Shown here: positions 17,063-25,151 of the stretch, piece by piece
Position numbering within the stretch: position 1 is the first letter of the stretch
Layout: every line of letters starts with the position of its first letter
Assembly (NCBI RefSeq): GCF_003148685.1
Contig: NZ_QGGR01000011.1
Coordinates: 62,001-126,000, forward strand
Length of the DNA: 64,000 nucleotides
Direction: 5' to 3'
Origin: Actinoplanes xinjiangensis
GTDB taxonomy: Bacteria; Actinomycetota; Actinomycetes; Mycobacteriales; Micromonosporaceae
Notes under the pieces: model-generated
What the model saw: the letters and a program-made list of their open reading frames with translations, nothing else
The model's database searches: none
What the model was told of the DNA's origin: nothing
Program-made: the position numbers and the translations under genes

Positions 17063-17091
17063 AGATACCGAGCCCGCTCGTCAAGGTATCT
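17063..17091. promoter_or_regulatory. Inverted repeat in chitinase/TM2 divergent promoter region
   Basis: AGATACC and GGTATCT form a perfect 7-bp inverted repeat with a 15-bp spacer in the 135-bp gap between the divergent chitinase and TM2 genes. On the minus strand TTGACG, a good -35, lies inside the spacer. It does not resemble the DasR or Streptomyces chitinase direct-repeat sites I know. Confidence 0.45.
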
Positions 17092-17132
17092 GTTAAGAAA
17101 GTTCAAGAATCATCGAGGGCTATCATCCGCCG

Positions 17133-17438
17133 ATGACCGCCGCACCGCTGCCGGAGTGGGAGCGCCTCCGCGTCCTCCGGGCCGAGCACGAATTCGCCTC
17201 GGTCCGCAAGCAGACGCGGGTCGCGTACCTCCTCTGGGGCCTGACCGGTCTGATCGGAGGCCACCGCTTCTATCTCGGCGACACCGGGCGCTCGATCGCG
17301 ATGCTGTTCACGCTCGGTGGCCTGGGCGTGTGGACGCTGCTCGACGTCTTCTTCGTCGGGCGGCGGGTGCACGCCGTCAACCGCGACCGCCGGGCGGCGA
17401 TCATGGCGCGGTACGGGATCCTCGACAGCGGGTGTTAG
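17133..17438 (+). CDS. TM2-domain membrane protein
   Basis: A 101-residue protein with the TM2 signature: a first helix AYLLWGLTGLIGGHRFYLGD, then a second helix AMLFTLGGLGVWTLLDVFFV, a basic hairpin loop between them and a charged C-terminal tail. TM2 proteins are small inner-membrane proteins of unclear role. It is followed after three bases by the DUF6412 gene and then yidC. Confidence 0.88.
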   Translation: MTAAPLPEWERLRVLRAEHEFASVRKQTRVAYLLWGLTGLIGGHRFYLGDTGRSIAMLFTLGGLGVWTLLDVFFVGRRVHAVNRDRRAAIMARYGILDSGC

Positions 17439-17441
17439 GTT

Positions 17442-17729
17442 GTGCCGGTGAAATGGTGGGACGCGCTCTGGCGCCTGGTCAGCATGCTGGCCGAGGCCGC
17501 GGGCACGTCTGATCTGGCCGGCGGCACGACCGCCCTGGTCGGCGTCGTCCTGATCGCCGTCCTCGCCCGGGTCCTGCTGGCCCGCCCCGCACCCTCCCCG
17601 GACGGCCGGGCCGCCGGGGGAGCGCTGCGCAGCCGCTCCGAGCGAGCCGGCGTGCCCCGCCACCGTGACCCCGACGCGTCCGGGCGCACCCGCCCCCGAG
17701 GACCGACAGCGGCCCCCGCGGCCGCCTGA
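17442..17729 (+). CDS. DUF6412-type small membrane protein
   Basis: A 95-residue protein with one long hydrophobic segment (about 22-46) and a C-terminal tail HRDPDASGRTRPRGP. That RDPDASGRTRPR ending is typical of the DUF6412 proteins that sit next to yidC in actinomycetes (recollection, not a search). The start could be the GTG at 17442 or one two codons later, which has TTAGGT eight bases upstream. Probably co-transcribed with TM2 and yidC. Confidence 0.7.
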   Translation: MPVKWWDALWRLVSMLAEAAGTSDLAGGTTALVGVVLIAVLARVLLARPAPSPDGRAAGGALRSRSERAGVPRHRDPDASGRTRPRGPTAAPAAA

Positions 17730-17802
17730 CCTCGCAGCTACCCGTGTCGGGTGGCCGCTGCCGACCGTTCATCCGTCGCCAGCCGCCCCTGGGGGTTCCA
17801 CC

Positions 17803-18582
17803 GTGTCCGTCATCTATTTCCTGATCTCCGCCGTCCTGCTGTTCTGGCACTCCGCCTGGGATGCCCTGCTCGGCGACCCGCACAGCCTCAGCACCGACTG
17901 GGCCTGGGTCCTCGGCATCGTCTTCCTGGTGCTGACCGTGCGGGTCGCGCTGTTCCCGCTCTTCCTGCGCCAGGTCCGGTCGCAGCAGGCCCTGCAACGG
18001 CTGCAGCCGAGGTTCCAGGCGCTGCGGGCCAAGCACCAGGGCGACCCGCAGTCACTCCAGCGCGAACTGACCGAGATGTATCAGCAGGAGAAGGTCAGCC
18101 CGTTCGGCGCGTTCCTGCCCATGCTCATCCAGTTCCCGATCTTCATCGGTCTGCTGCACGTGCTGCGCCACCTCAACCCGGCCATCACCGACGTCGCCAC
18201 CCGCACCCTCTACGGCTGGTCGGAGCCGCAGTTCCTGGACGCGTCCGGCGCGCACCTGTTCGGTGCGCCGATCGCCGCGACCTTCCAGGCCGGCGGCACC
18301 GTCCAGATCGTCGCCGGTGTGCTGATCCTCGCCATGATCACGACCACGTTCCTGACCACCCGGATGTCGATCCTCAAGACCGGCTGGTCGGAGAACCCGC
18401 AGCAGCGCACCGTGCAGAAGATCATGCTCTACGGCATCCCGCTGTCGCTGCTCGTGTCCGGCCTGATCTTCCCGGTCGGTGTCATCCTCTACTGGACCAC
18501 CCAGAACGTGTTCGCCCTCGGCCAGCAGATCTGGCTGAACCGCAGGTATCCGGCCACCGCGGTGGTCACGACAGACGGATAG
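17803..18582 (+). CDS. yidC: YidC/Oxa1-family membrane protein insertase
   Basis: A 259-residue polytopic protein of the YidC/Oxa1/Alb3 core: TVRVALFPLFLRQ with the conserved groove arginine, the coiled basic hairpin QRLQPRFQALRAKHQGDPQSLQRELTEMYQ, then FGAFLPMLIQFPIFIGLLHVL and VILYWTTQNVFAL. It inserts membrane proteins with or without SecYEG. This is the short actinomycete accessory version, lacking the long tail of the main copy near the replication origin, so it is probably a second YidC. The GTG start follows GGGGG; an in-frame ATG at 17665 would add 46 non-conserved residues inside DUF6412. The end overlaps the protease gene by 17 bases. Confidence 0.9.
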   Translation: MSVIYFLISAVLLFWHSAWDALLGDPHSLSTDWAWVLGIVFLVLTVRVALFPLFLRQVRSQQALQRLQPRFQALRAKHQGDPQSLQRELTEMYQQEKVSPFGAFLPMLIQFPIFIGLLHVLRHLNPAITDVATRTLYGWSEPQFLDASGAHLFGAPIAATFQAGGTVQIVAGVLILAMITTTFLTTRMSILKTGWSENPQQRTVQKIMLYGIPLSLLVSGLIFPVGVILYWTTQNVFALGQQIWLNRRYPATAVVTTDG

Positions 18583-19717
18583 GGTTCACCACGTCGGCGG
18601 TGATGGTCAGCAGCATGACCGCACCGCCGATCAGGACCAGCGCCATCGTCACCGGGTAGAGCCGGGTGAAGTCGATCGGCCCGGCCGCCGGCAGCCCCTG
18701 CAGCCGGCGCAGCGCGTCACGGGCCCGCTCGAACCAGATGACCATGACGTGCCCGCCGTCCAGCGGCAGCAGCGGCAGCAGGTTGAACACCGCCATGAAC
18801 AGGTTCAGGCTGGCCAGCAGCAGCAGGAACACCGCCCACAGGCCCCGCTCGACGGCCTCACCGCCGAGCCGGCTCGCCCCCACCATGCTGATCGGGGTGT
18901 CCGCGCCGCGCTCGGCGCCGCCGATCGCCGCGACCACCGCGGGCAGGCGCTGCGGAAAGGCCGCCAGCTGAGCGAAGGTACGCCCGAACAGGTCACCGGT
19001 GAACGCCACCGTGGCGCCGGCCGCGTCCGCCGGGCCGTAGGTCAGATAGGCGGGCGGTGCCTGCGCGGTCGCCCCGATCACCCCCGCCTCGGTGCCGTCC
19101 CGGGTCACCCGTGCCACGTCCACGGTCAGCGTCAGCGTCCGGCCGCCGCGCTCGACGGTCACCGGTGTCGGCCCGGTGGAGGCCTGCACGGCGGTGAGCA
19201 CGTCGGCCCACAGCGGCGTGGCGGTGCCGCCGACCGCCGTGATCCGGTCACCCGGCAGCACACCGGCGTCCGCGGCCGGGCACGTCGCGGCGGGGCAGGT
19301 GGTGGCCGCGACGACCGGCTCGGCGACCGGGTTCAGGTTGGGCAGACCGGTGCTGACCGCCATGCCGTAGAGGATCACCATCGCCAGCAGCACGTGCGTG
19401 ACCGGGCCGGCGGCCATCACCGCGGTCCGTTTCCACGCCGGATAGCGCCACATCGCGCGGGGCCGCTCGTCCGGGGTGAGGTCGTCCAGCGTGGTCATGC
19501 CCGCGATCTCACAGAAACCACCGATCGGCAGGGCCTTCAGGCCGTACTCGGTGTCGCCTCTGCGGAACGAGAAGACCGTCGGGCCGCGGCCCACGAAGAA
19601 CCGCCGGACCCGCATCCCGAAGGCGCGGGCGGACAGCAGATGCCCCGCCTCGTGCAGTGCGAGGGACAGACACAACCCGACGACGAACAGCGTGACCCCG
19701 ACGACGTATGCCAGCAC
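18566..19717 (-). CDS. Site-2 intramembrane zinc protease (M50, RseP/Rip-like)
   Basis: A 383-residue protein with the M50 layout: HEAGH at residues 22-26 in the first helix, a membrane-associated segment (GLKALPIGGFCEIAGM), a periplasmic-side PDZ domain around residues 180-250 (GVLPGDRITAVGG), and LDGGH at 319-323 that supplies the third zinc ligand. Such proteases cut membrane-bound anti-sigma factors or signal peptide remnants (Rip1 in mycobacteria). A segment with CPAATCPAAD inside the PDZ is unusual and may form a disulfide. The GTG start puts HEAGH at the normal distance; upstream sequence is not conserved-looking. It stands apart from the dxr-ispG neighbours that usually flank the main copy, so it may be an extra paralogue. 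Confidence 0.87.
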   Translation of the reverse strand: MLAYVVGVTLFVVGLCLSLALHEAGHLLSARAFGMRVRRFFVGRGPTVFSFRRGDTEYGLKALPIGGFCEIAGMTTLDDLTPDERPRAMWRYPAWKRTAVMAAGPVTHVLLAMVILYGMAVSTGLPNLNPVAEPVVAATTCPAATCPAADAGVLPGDRITAVGGTATPLWADVLTAVQASTGPTPVTVERGGRTLTLTVDVARVTRDGTEAGVIGATAQAPPAYLTYGPADAAGATVAFTGDLFGRTFAQLAAFPQRLPAVVAAIGGAERGADTPISMVGASRLGGEAVERGLWAVFLLLLASLNLFMAVFNLLPLLPLDGGHVMVIWFERARDALRRLQGLPAAGPIDFTRLYPVTMALVLIGGAVMLLTITADVVNPIRLS

Positions 19718-19828
19718 GCGGCGATCGTACGCCGTACCGGCCGCGTAGTATCGCCCCGCCGGAGCGAAGGGATGATCAAGGGCGCCCGCCCACCTGTACC
19801 TGGTACCTGAGCTGGAGCGGAGACCGAC

Positions 19829-20389
19829 ATGCCTGCACCCGCGATTCTCCGCGACGTGTTCCTCACCTACCGCGACCGCGACGGTGAGGAGGACGAGGGC
19901 TTCCTGTTCGAGGACCCGTACGGCCCGTTGCCCCGCCTCGACGTGTTCGTCTACCGCTCGGTGGATCTGACCACGTTCGCCACCATCGGCATGGCCGCCC
20001 AGCCGATGCCGTCGGCGCCGGGACCCGGCGGGGGAGGGCGGGCCGAGCTGCGCCTGGCCCGGCGCGGACGGTTGCAGCGTGCCGAGGAGCATGCCGTCGC
20101 GGTACGGCTGGCGAACCTCGCCGTCCACCCGTTCCTCACCGGCGACCAGCTCAACTGGGGTCACATGATCGGCCTCGGCGAGGAGTTCCCGGCCTTCCCC
20201 GGCCGCCGGTCGGTGTTCCTGTCCGGCCCGCTGACGCCGGAGGCCCTCGACTACGTGCGTACCGGCGAGGGCCCCGTGCGCATCCTCAACGTGGTCCCGA
20301 TCACCGACGCCGAACGCGAACGCGGCCGGCTGATGCCCCCGCTCGCCTTCGCCGAGTCCCTGCTCACCCAGCGTGACCTCTGGTCGTGA
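19829..20389 (+). CDS. Suppressor-of-fused (SUFU) domain protein
   Basis: A 186-residue single-domain protein matching bacterial SUFU proteins: FATIGMAAQPMP, RAELRLARRGRL, LANLAVHPFLTGDQLNWGHMIGLGEEFPAFPG, VFLSGPL and ILNVVPITDAERERGRL. Family knowledge: bacterial SUFU proteins often act as immunity proteins of polymorphic toxins. No toxin gene lies beside it here, so that role is not supported by context. GGAGA precedes the ATG. The last 26 bases overlap the phosphotransferase gene on the other strand. Confidence 0.85.
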   Translation: MPAPAILRDVFLTYRDRDGEEDEGFLFEDPYGPLPRLDVFVYRSVDLTTFATIGMAAQPMPSAPGPGGGGRAELRLARRGRLQRAEEHAVAVRLANLAVHPFLTGDQLNWGHMIGLGEEFPAFPGRRSVFLSGPLTPEALDYVRTGEGPVRILNVVPITDAERERGRLMPPLAFAESLLTQRDLWS

Positions 20390-21206
20390 CCCGCTTGATG
20401 TGGGTGAGCTGCCAGGTCAGGTCCAGCGGCGCCCCGCGGTCGTGGTGGGCGGCCAGTTCCCGCTTGAGACCGAGGAACATCCACGCCCGGTAGACCGGCA
20501 CGATCATCTCGCGTTCCAGCTCCGACAGCGGGCGCACCTCCTGGTAGCCGCGGATCACCTCGTCCTGGTAGCCGCGCCAGGACAGCACGAAGTCGGCCAC
20601 CTGGAACGTGTGGTGGGACGCCTCGAAGTCGATCAGACCGGTCAGCCGGCCGCCGTCGTACAGCAGGTTCCAGACTGCGAAGTCACCGTGGATGACACTG
20701 CGGGGCACGTCCGGCTCCGGGTGCCCGGCGAACCAGCTCACGGCGTCATCCCGGCAGCGCCGCAGGATGCCACCCTCCTCCGGGTGCGCCGTCTCGTGCA
20801 CCCGCAGCCAGTGCTCCAGCTCCGGATCCCCGACCACCGCGGCGGGCAGCGCGAAGCCACCGCGCTGCGCGACGATGCCGGTCGCCGTGGCCGCCAGGTG
20901 CAGCTCGGCGAGAAGCCGCCCGCGCGCCCGCCGTTCCTCCTGCGACGCCTGCCGCGGCTCGCCCGGCAGCCGGGCGAACAGCACCCAGGCCCCCTCCGGT
21001 ACGACCAGCGGCTCCTCGATCGGCTCCGGAGTGGGCCAGCCCTGCGCCCGCAGCGCCGCCGCCACCCGCAGCGGGTACCGCCAGTCCTGCTCGGTGAAGA
21101 ACTTGACGATCACCGGAAGGCCGTCACGGTCGGCCGCCCACGTGCCGTTCACCCGGTCGGTGAGCGCCCGGCGGTTCTCCAGCCGCCACACCGTGAACGG
21201 GGTCAC
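20364..21206 (-). CDS. APH-type phosphotransferase
   Basis: A 280-residue member of the aminoglycoside/homoserine kinase-like fold. VIVKFF carries the ATP-binding lysine, SVIHGDFAVWNLLYDGG is the Brenner motif with catalytic Asp and Asn, and GLIDFEASHHTFQVADF supplies the metal-binding Asp. The substrate is not evident; many such proteins are not drug-modifying. GTG start; it overlaps by four bases the stop of a TetR-like remnant upstream, so translation may be coupled to that relic frame. Confidence 0.85.
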   Translation of the reverse strand: MTPFTVWRLENRRALTDRVNGTWAADRDGLPVIVKFFTEQDWRYPLRVAAALRAQGWPTPEPIEEPLVVPEGAWVLFARLPGEPRQASQEERRARGRLLAELHLAATATGIVAQRGGFALPAAVVGDPELEHWLRVHETAHPEEGGILRRCRDDAVSWFAGHPEPDVPRSVIHGDFAVWNLLYDGGRLTGLIDFEASHHTFQVADFVLSWRGYQDEVIRGYQEVRPLSELEREMIVPVYRAWMFLGLKRELAAHHDRGAPLDLTWQLTHIKRVTTRGHAG

Positions 21207-21327
21207 CGGACCGCACCCATCCCGGCCAGGATGAGGTCGACGCCGGCCAGGAACCGCTGCCGGTCGTCGTGATCGCCCATCCGGCCCAGCGCGATCGCCC
21301 TGACCGGCCCCGATCGCCATGCGCCCA
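21203..21327 (-). pseudogene. C-terminal remnant of a TetR-family regulator
   Basis: A reading frame that ends in DDRQRFLAGVDLILAGMGAVR resembles the last helix of TetR-family ligand domains, which often end RFEFGLDLILAGL. The rest of the gene is missing: upstream in this frame lies the end of the metallophosphoesterase gene. It looks like the scar of a deletion. The piece from an internal ATG (21280) could still be translated as 25 residues and coupled to the phosphotransferase. Confidence 0.45.
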
Positions 21328-22197
21328 CTACTCCTCGCCGGCCGCGTCCGCGTCGGAGCGGGTGTCGATCAGATACACCTGCTCGCCCGCCCGCGGATCG
21401 CGGGCCTGGAGCACGTGGAACATCGGTGAGAACGGGCCACCCAGGTCGACGACCGTCGCGCCCGCCCCGAGCACCCCGCGCACCAGGTGCGACGGCGCGG
21501 TCAGGTCGATCCGGGTCACCACCCCCGGGGTCACCCACACCGGGATCCCGGCCAGGAAGCCCGACACCTGCGCGTGGTAGTGCCCGCACAGCACGGCCCG
21601 GACGTCGCTGCCGGCCAGTACCTGGGCGAGCCGGTCACCGTTGCGCAGGTTGACGTCCGCCATCGACGGCGACGTACCGATCGCGATCGGCGGATGGTGC
21701 AGCGCCACCACGGTCCCGGCGGGCGCGGGCCGCGACAGGACCCCGCTCAGCCAGTCCAGTTGGTCCTCGCCCACGACACCGTGCACCGCTCCCGGAACCA
21801 GACTGTCCAACGTGACGATCCGCAGCCCGGCCACCTCACTGACCGCCGCCCGGTCCGGCCCGGACTCCCCGAGGTCGGCGCCGTCCGGGCCGAGGTGAGC
21901 ACTCCCGAACACCTTCGCGAACGGCTCCCGGGCATCGTGGTTACCGGTCGTGTAGACGTGCGGGATCCCGCGCTCCCGCGCGAACGCGCCCACCCGCTGC
22001 AACACCGCGGCGCAGCCCTCGGCCGAACCGTCGTCGGCGATGTCCCCGGTGACCAGGACGACGTCGATCTCCTTGACGAACCGCGCGTCGTACAGGATCC
22101 GGTCCAGCGCGCCGGCCGCGTCGACCCCGTCCTCGTCGATGCCGGACCCGGTCACATGCGGGTCGGACAGATGCAGAATGCGATGGGTGGCGGTCAC
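21328..22197 (-). CDS. CpdA-like metallophosphoesterase
   Basis: A 289-residue calcineurin-like phosphoesterase with all metal motifs in order: LHLSDPHVT, VLVTGDIADDG, YTTGNHDAREP, VVALHHPP and VLCGHYHAQ. The nearest family is Icc/CpdA, 3',5'-cyclic-nucleotide phosphodiesterases, but the fold covers many phosphodiesters. GTG start behind GAGGAG. Cytoplasmic; no signal peptide. Confidence 0.88.
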   Translation of the reverse strand: MTATHRILHLSDPHVTGSGIDEDGVDAAGALDRILYDARFVKEIDVVLVTGDIADDGSAEGCAAVLQRVGAFARERGIPHVYTTGNHDAREPFAKVFGSAHLGPDGADLGESGPDRAAVSEVAGLRIVTLDSLVPGAVHGVVGEDQLDWLSGVLSRPAPAGTVVALHHPPIAIGTSPSMADVNLRNGDRLAQVLAGSDVRAVLCGHYHAQVSGFLAGIPVWVTPGVVTRIDLTAPSHLVRGVLGAGATVVDLGGPFSPMFHVLQARDPRAGEQVYLIDTRSDADAAGEE

Positions 22198-22366
22198 GGG
22201 CAGCTCCTCATCCGGTGATGGATGAGCACCCAGGCGGTCGATGCCCTTGACGTCACTCCCCGGTGGTGTCCCACCCGCGCCAGTCGTGTGCGACCAGGCT
22301 ACCGCCCGCGGACGGTCGACGGGTCCCCGCCCGGCACCGACATCTTCACGTGGCCGAAAAGGACCG

Positions 22367-22385
22367 GCGATTCCGCGAGAATCGC
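22367..22385 (-). terminator. Hairpin downstream of the lipoprotein gene
   Basis: GCGATTC and GAATCGC form a perfect 7-bp stem with a 5-base loop about 40 bases past the stop codon of the minus-strand lipoprotein gene. No T-tract. Confidence 0.5.
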
Positions 22386-22425
22386 TGCATCAGCGATGAC
22401 ACCCTCAATGAGGAGCTGGACCGCG

Positions 22426-23082
22426 TCACGGTACGTTCCAGGCCGTCAGCGTGAAGTGAAGTTTGCCGCGATTGTTCGCTATGGACACCTTGGTGACCGT
22501 CATGAAGACGATCTTCTGGGTCTGGGCCTCCCTTTCCGCCTGGCGGGCATCCGTCTCGAAACAGAGCGTCAAGCCCTTGACCGCGGTGATCGGGGAGTGT
22601 GTCGGCTGTGTGCGGATCTTCTCCAGACACTCGATCGGGGTGGCCGCGGGGCCGGAGACCTCAGCCTGGCGCAGATCCGACTGGATGGTCCCCGGACCGC
22701 ATCCTGAATAGACGGCGTCCTCAGTGCCGGCACCGATCTGCGGCCTGTCGAAGTCGATCCCGATGGTGAAGTTGCCGTTGTCCGGGCAGCCCGGTGACTC
22801 GGCGATCAGGCGCTCGTCCTGGTAGGCCCGGGTGTAGTCGCCGACCGGGTCGATGGTCTCGGCGTTCAGGGGCTCGCCGACGACAGGCATGGTGGTCGGC
22901 GAGCCGGTCTGCGCCTCCGGTGCGGTCGTCGACGTCGGCGCGACACCGCCATCCGGTCGCGGCTCGGTGGAATCCGAGGTGCATCCCCCGGCACCCACAC
23001 AAAGCAGGAGGCCCACAGTCCCGTTCACCACAGCGGTGGATACGTGTTTCCGTGGAATCCCCGGAGTCGGCATGCATTTCAT
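22426..23082 (-). CDS. Lipoprotein of unknown function
   Basis: 218 residues. A lipobox (VGAGGC, Cys near residue 34) follows a hydrophobic stretch; a Thr/Pro/Glu-rich linker leads to a globular domain from about residue 75 with four cysteines (ESPGCPDNG, YSGCGPG, IECLEK, LTLCFE), probably two disulfides. I do not recognise the family. The GAGGTGA ribosome binding site contains the stop codon of the upstream membrane protein gene, so the two are translationally coupled and probably act together on the outer face of the membrane. Confidence 0.65.
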   Translation of the reverse strand: MKCMPTPGIPRKHVSTAVVNGTVGLLLCVGAGGCTSDSTEPRPDGGVAPTSTTAPEAQTGSPTTMPVVGEPLNAETIDPVGDYTRAYQDERLIAESPGCPDNGNFTIGIDFDRPQIGAGTEDAVYSGCGPGTIQSDLRQAEVSGPAATPIECLEKIRTQPTHSPITAVKGLTLCFETDARQAEREAQTQKIVFMTVTKVSIANNRGKLHFTLTAWNVP

Positions 23083-23091
23083 GAATTGATT

Positions 23092-23706
23092 TCACCTCGT
23101 CAATGCGGCGTTAAAAAAGGTTACCGCCCCGCCAGGGCGGGCGCAGGTGATACGCAATTCCAGTACCGCGTGGCCCGCAACGGCAGTGGACACGTCCACC
23201 TCGGATTGCCCCGGGGTGAACGGCACCGAAGTCAGGGTCTTGTTGTCGCCGCGAACATCCAACCGGGCGATATCCCTGATCCCCGACGAGACGACACGAC
23301 TGCGAAATCCCCCATAGCCGCGGGGGACGGCGAATCGGACCGCCCGCTCACGGTCCCGATCGGTGTTGGTGGCGCAGGGCAGATCGAACACCGAAGCCGC
23401 CGTGACCCTGATCAGGGCGGCTCCTGCTACCGGTTCGAGGTCCATCAATCGGACGTCTCCCTCCGGAGCCGGGAGCGGCACCGCAGCGGAGGCAGCCGTA
23501 ACGGCCGGCCGCGCAGCCGGCGTCGTCGGGGTCGGCACGGGGGAAGCGACCGGATCCGGTTTGACCTCGAAGTCGAAGACATCGCGGCCCAGCGCGAGAA
23601 CGGCGACGACCAGAGTGAGGAGACTCAGAACTACGGTCGGCCCCTTCCAATGCCATCGCTCAGGTGCCGGAGGCCCGCCATGCCGATCTGCTGCCGATGT
23701 TTCCAT
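23092..23706 (-). CDS. Membrane-anchored hypothetical protein
   Basis: 204 residues with a short cytoplasmic head, one membrane helix (about 25-43, VVLSLLTLVVAVLALG), a Pro/Ala/Thr linker and an external beta-rich domain (from about 90) with two cysteines. No family recognised. Base composition upstream is less GC-rich than the surroundings. It forms a tight pair with the lipoprotein downstream. Confidence 0.6.
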   Translation of the reverse strand: METSAADRHGGPPAPERWHWKGPTVVLSLLTLVVAVLALGRDVFDFEVKPDPVASPVPTPTTPAARPAVTAASAAVPLPAPEGDVRLMDLEPVAGAALIRVTAASVFDLPCATNTDRDRERAVRFAVPRGYGGFRSRVVSSGIRDIARLDVRGDNKTLTSVPFTPGQSEVDVSTAVAGHAVLELRITCARPGGAVTFFNAALTR

Positions 23707-23965
23707 TCCGATTCGTTGCTCCCGTTCGCGACCATTCCGGCAGGGGAGTCGTCATGTCATCCCGGGCCTGGTGCGTACGATACCGGCCGGTTGCGGGTGG
23801 TCTGACCGCCGTAGCAATTTTCACCCTCCGGAATAATGTAGCGAACTGCCAGCAGCGATGAGAAACGGCTTTCCGCAATTCGCATTTCATCGGTAGCGCG
23901 GCAACCATGTCCATTCGCGGCGCGCCGTCGCACCCGGCAGGTGGGCCACACCGTGGGTGGGGGCG

Positions 23966-24520
23966 TCAGGTCTGGTCGACGATCGGGACGCCGGGTCCGA
24001 AATGGTTGACCGCCGCGGTGAGGCGCGCCTTGTCCAGGCGCCAGAACGAGATCTGGCGACTGTCGGAAACCGCTTCCTCGGACAGGTCCGCCCGTGCGAA
24101 CGCCTTGTTCAGGCCTCGGAGGACCGGACTCTTCGCCGAGCCCGGCAACGGTGGTGCACCGGCGCGCCGCACGACGCCGATGTAGCGGACCGAGGTCCAC
24201 CACTTCCCCTGCCGCCAGAGAACCACGCCCTCGATGTCCGACCACGGCACGAGCGCGGAAGTGCTGGCCGGCCACGGCGGTATGTGGCCGAGAGTAATCC
24301 CCTCCGCGGTGACCGCCAGGGCGACCCGGCGGCTCACCCAGGCCGTGATCGACAAGAAGATGTACATCGCGCCGAGCGCACACCCGAAAACGCCGACCAG
24401 CCGCTTCTGCCCGTCGACGACCGCGATGGCCCCGACGGTGATGAAGACGAGGCATGCGGGCAGCAGGATCAGGTCTCGTGGTGTCCAGCCGAATCGGGCC
24501 ACGTAAATATGATCGGGCAC
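23966..24520 (-). CDS. PH-like membrane protein
   Basis: 184 residues. Two hydrophobic helices (about 18-36 and 42-62) precede a soluble beta-rich part with VTAEGITLG, VPWSDIEGVVLWRQ and SVRYIGVV, typical of bacterial PH (bPH) domain membrane proteins. Such proteins are membrane-bound and of unknown role. GTG start. Confidence 0.6.
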   Translation of the reverse strand: MPDHIYVARFGWTPRDLILLPACLVFITVGAIAVVDGQKRLVGVFGCALGAMYIFLSITAWVSRRVALAVTAEGITLGHIPPWPASTSALVPWSDIEGVVLWRQGKWWTSVRYIGVVRRAGAPPLPGSAKSPVLRGLNKAFARADLSEEAVSDSRQISFWRLDKARLTAAVNHFGPGVPIVDQT

Positions 24521-24615
24521 CCCGCCAGACTGCCAGGTCGGCCATGGAGATGACAGTCCCGGCCGCTGGACAGCAGATGACCCCGGTGATCAGCAGGCCG
24601 GCGAGGATGGCCATT

Positions 24616-25140
24616 TCACGCGCCGAGACGGTACAGGGTGAGGGCGGCCAGCGAGGGGGCGTCGACGATGGCACCCGTACGGATCATGGCGGTGATCTCC
24701 TCGTCGGTGAACGCGCGGTGGACCATGTCCTGCTCGGACGCCTCACGGTCGGGTTCACCCTCGGCCAGACCGGAGGCCAGGTAGACGTCGAAGCCCTGCG
24801 TGCAGTACCCGTAGGCCTCGTAGAGATGTCCGAGATGGATCATCTCCTCGGCGCGCAGCCCGGTCTCCTCGGCGAGTTCCCGCCGGGCCAGCGCCACCTG
24901 ATCGCCGTCGGCACCGGCACCCCAGCTGCCCTGCGGGAACTCCCACGCCCGCCGCCCGACCGGGTACCGGAACTGCTCCACCAGCCAGAACCCGTCCCGC
25001 CAGCGGGGCAGCACCAGCGCGAAGTCCGGTTTCTCCACCACGCCGTAGATGCCCGCCGTGCCGTCCGGGCGGCGGACCTCGTCCTCCCGTACCGTCATCC
25101 ATGGGTTGTGATAGACGACGCGGCTGCTCACCTGTTCCAT
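24616..25140 (-). CDS. NUDIX hydrolase
   Basis: 174 residues with the ADP-ribose-pyrophosphatase-like layout: FALVLPRWRDGFWLVEQFRYPVG then WEFPQGSWGAG and ARRELAEETGL. The RELAEETGL helix of the Nudix box is intact, but the loop before it (GAGADGD) lacks the usual Glu at the spaced position and appears one residue longer. It probably hydrolyses a nucleoside diphosphate derivative. Its start faces the kinase gene with only 11 bases between them. Confidence 0.88.
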   Translation of the reverse strand: MEQVSSRVVYHNPWMTVREDEVRRPDGTAGIYGVVEKPDFALVLPRWRDGFWLVEQFRYPVGRRAWEFPQGSWGAGADGDQVALARRELAEETGLRAEEMIHLGHLYEAYGYCTQGFDVYLASGLAEGEPDREASEQDMVHRAFTDEEITAMIRTGAIVDAPSLAALTLYRLGA

Positions 25141-25151
25141 GGAAGACTCCG

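Noticed and set aside
16998..17132. DasR-type or chitinase direct-repeat operator
   Set aside because: The inverted repeat found has arms AGATACC/GGTATCT, which do not match those sites.
23660..23914. Upstream small frame opening MTTPLPEWSRTG before the membrane protein gene
   Set aside because: No good start signal for its full length, and it overlaps the better-supported gene start in another frame.
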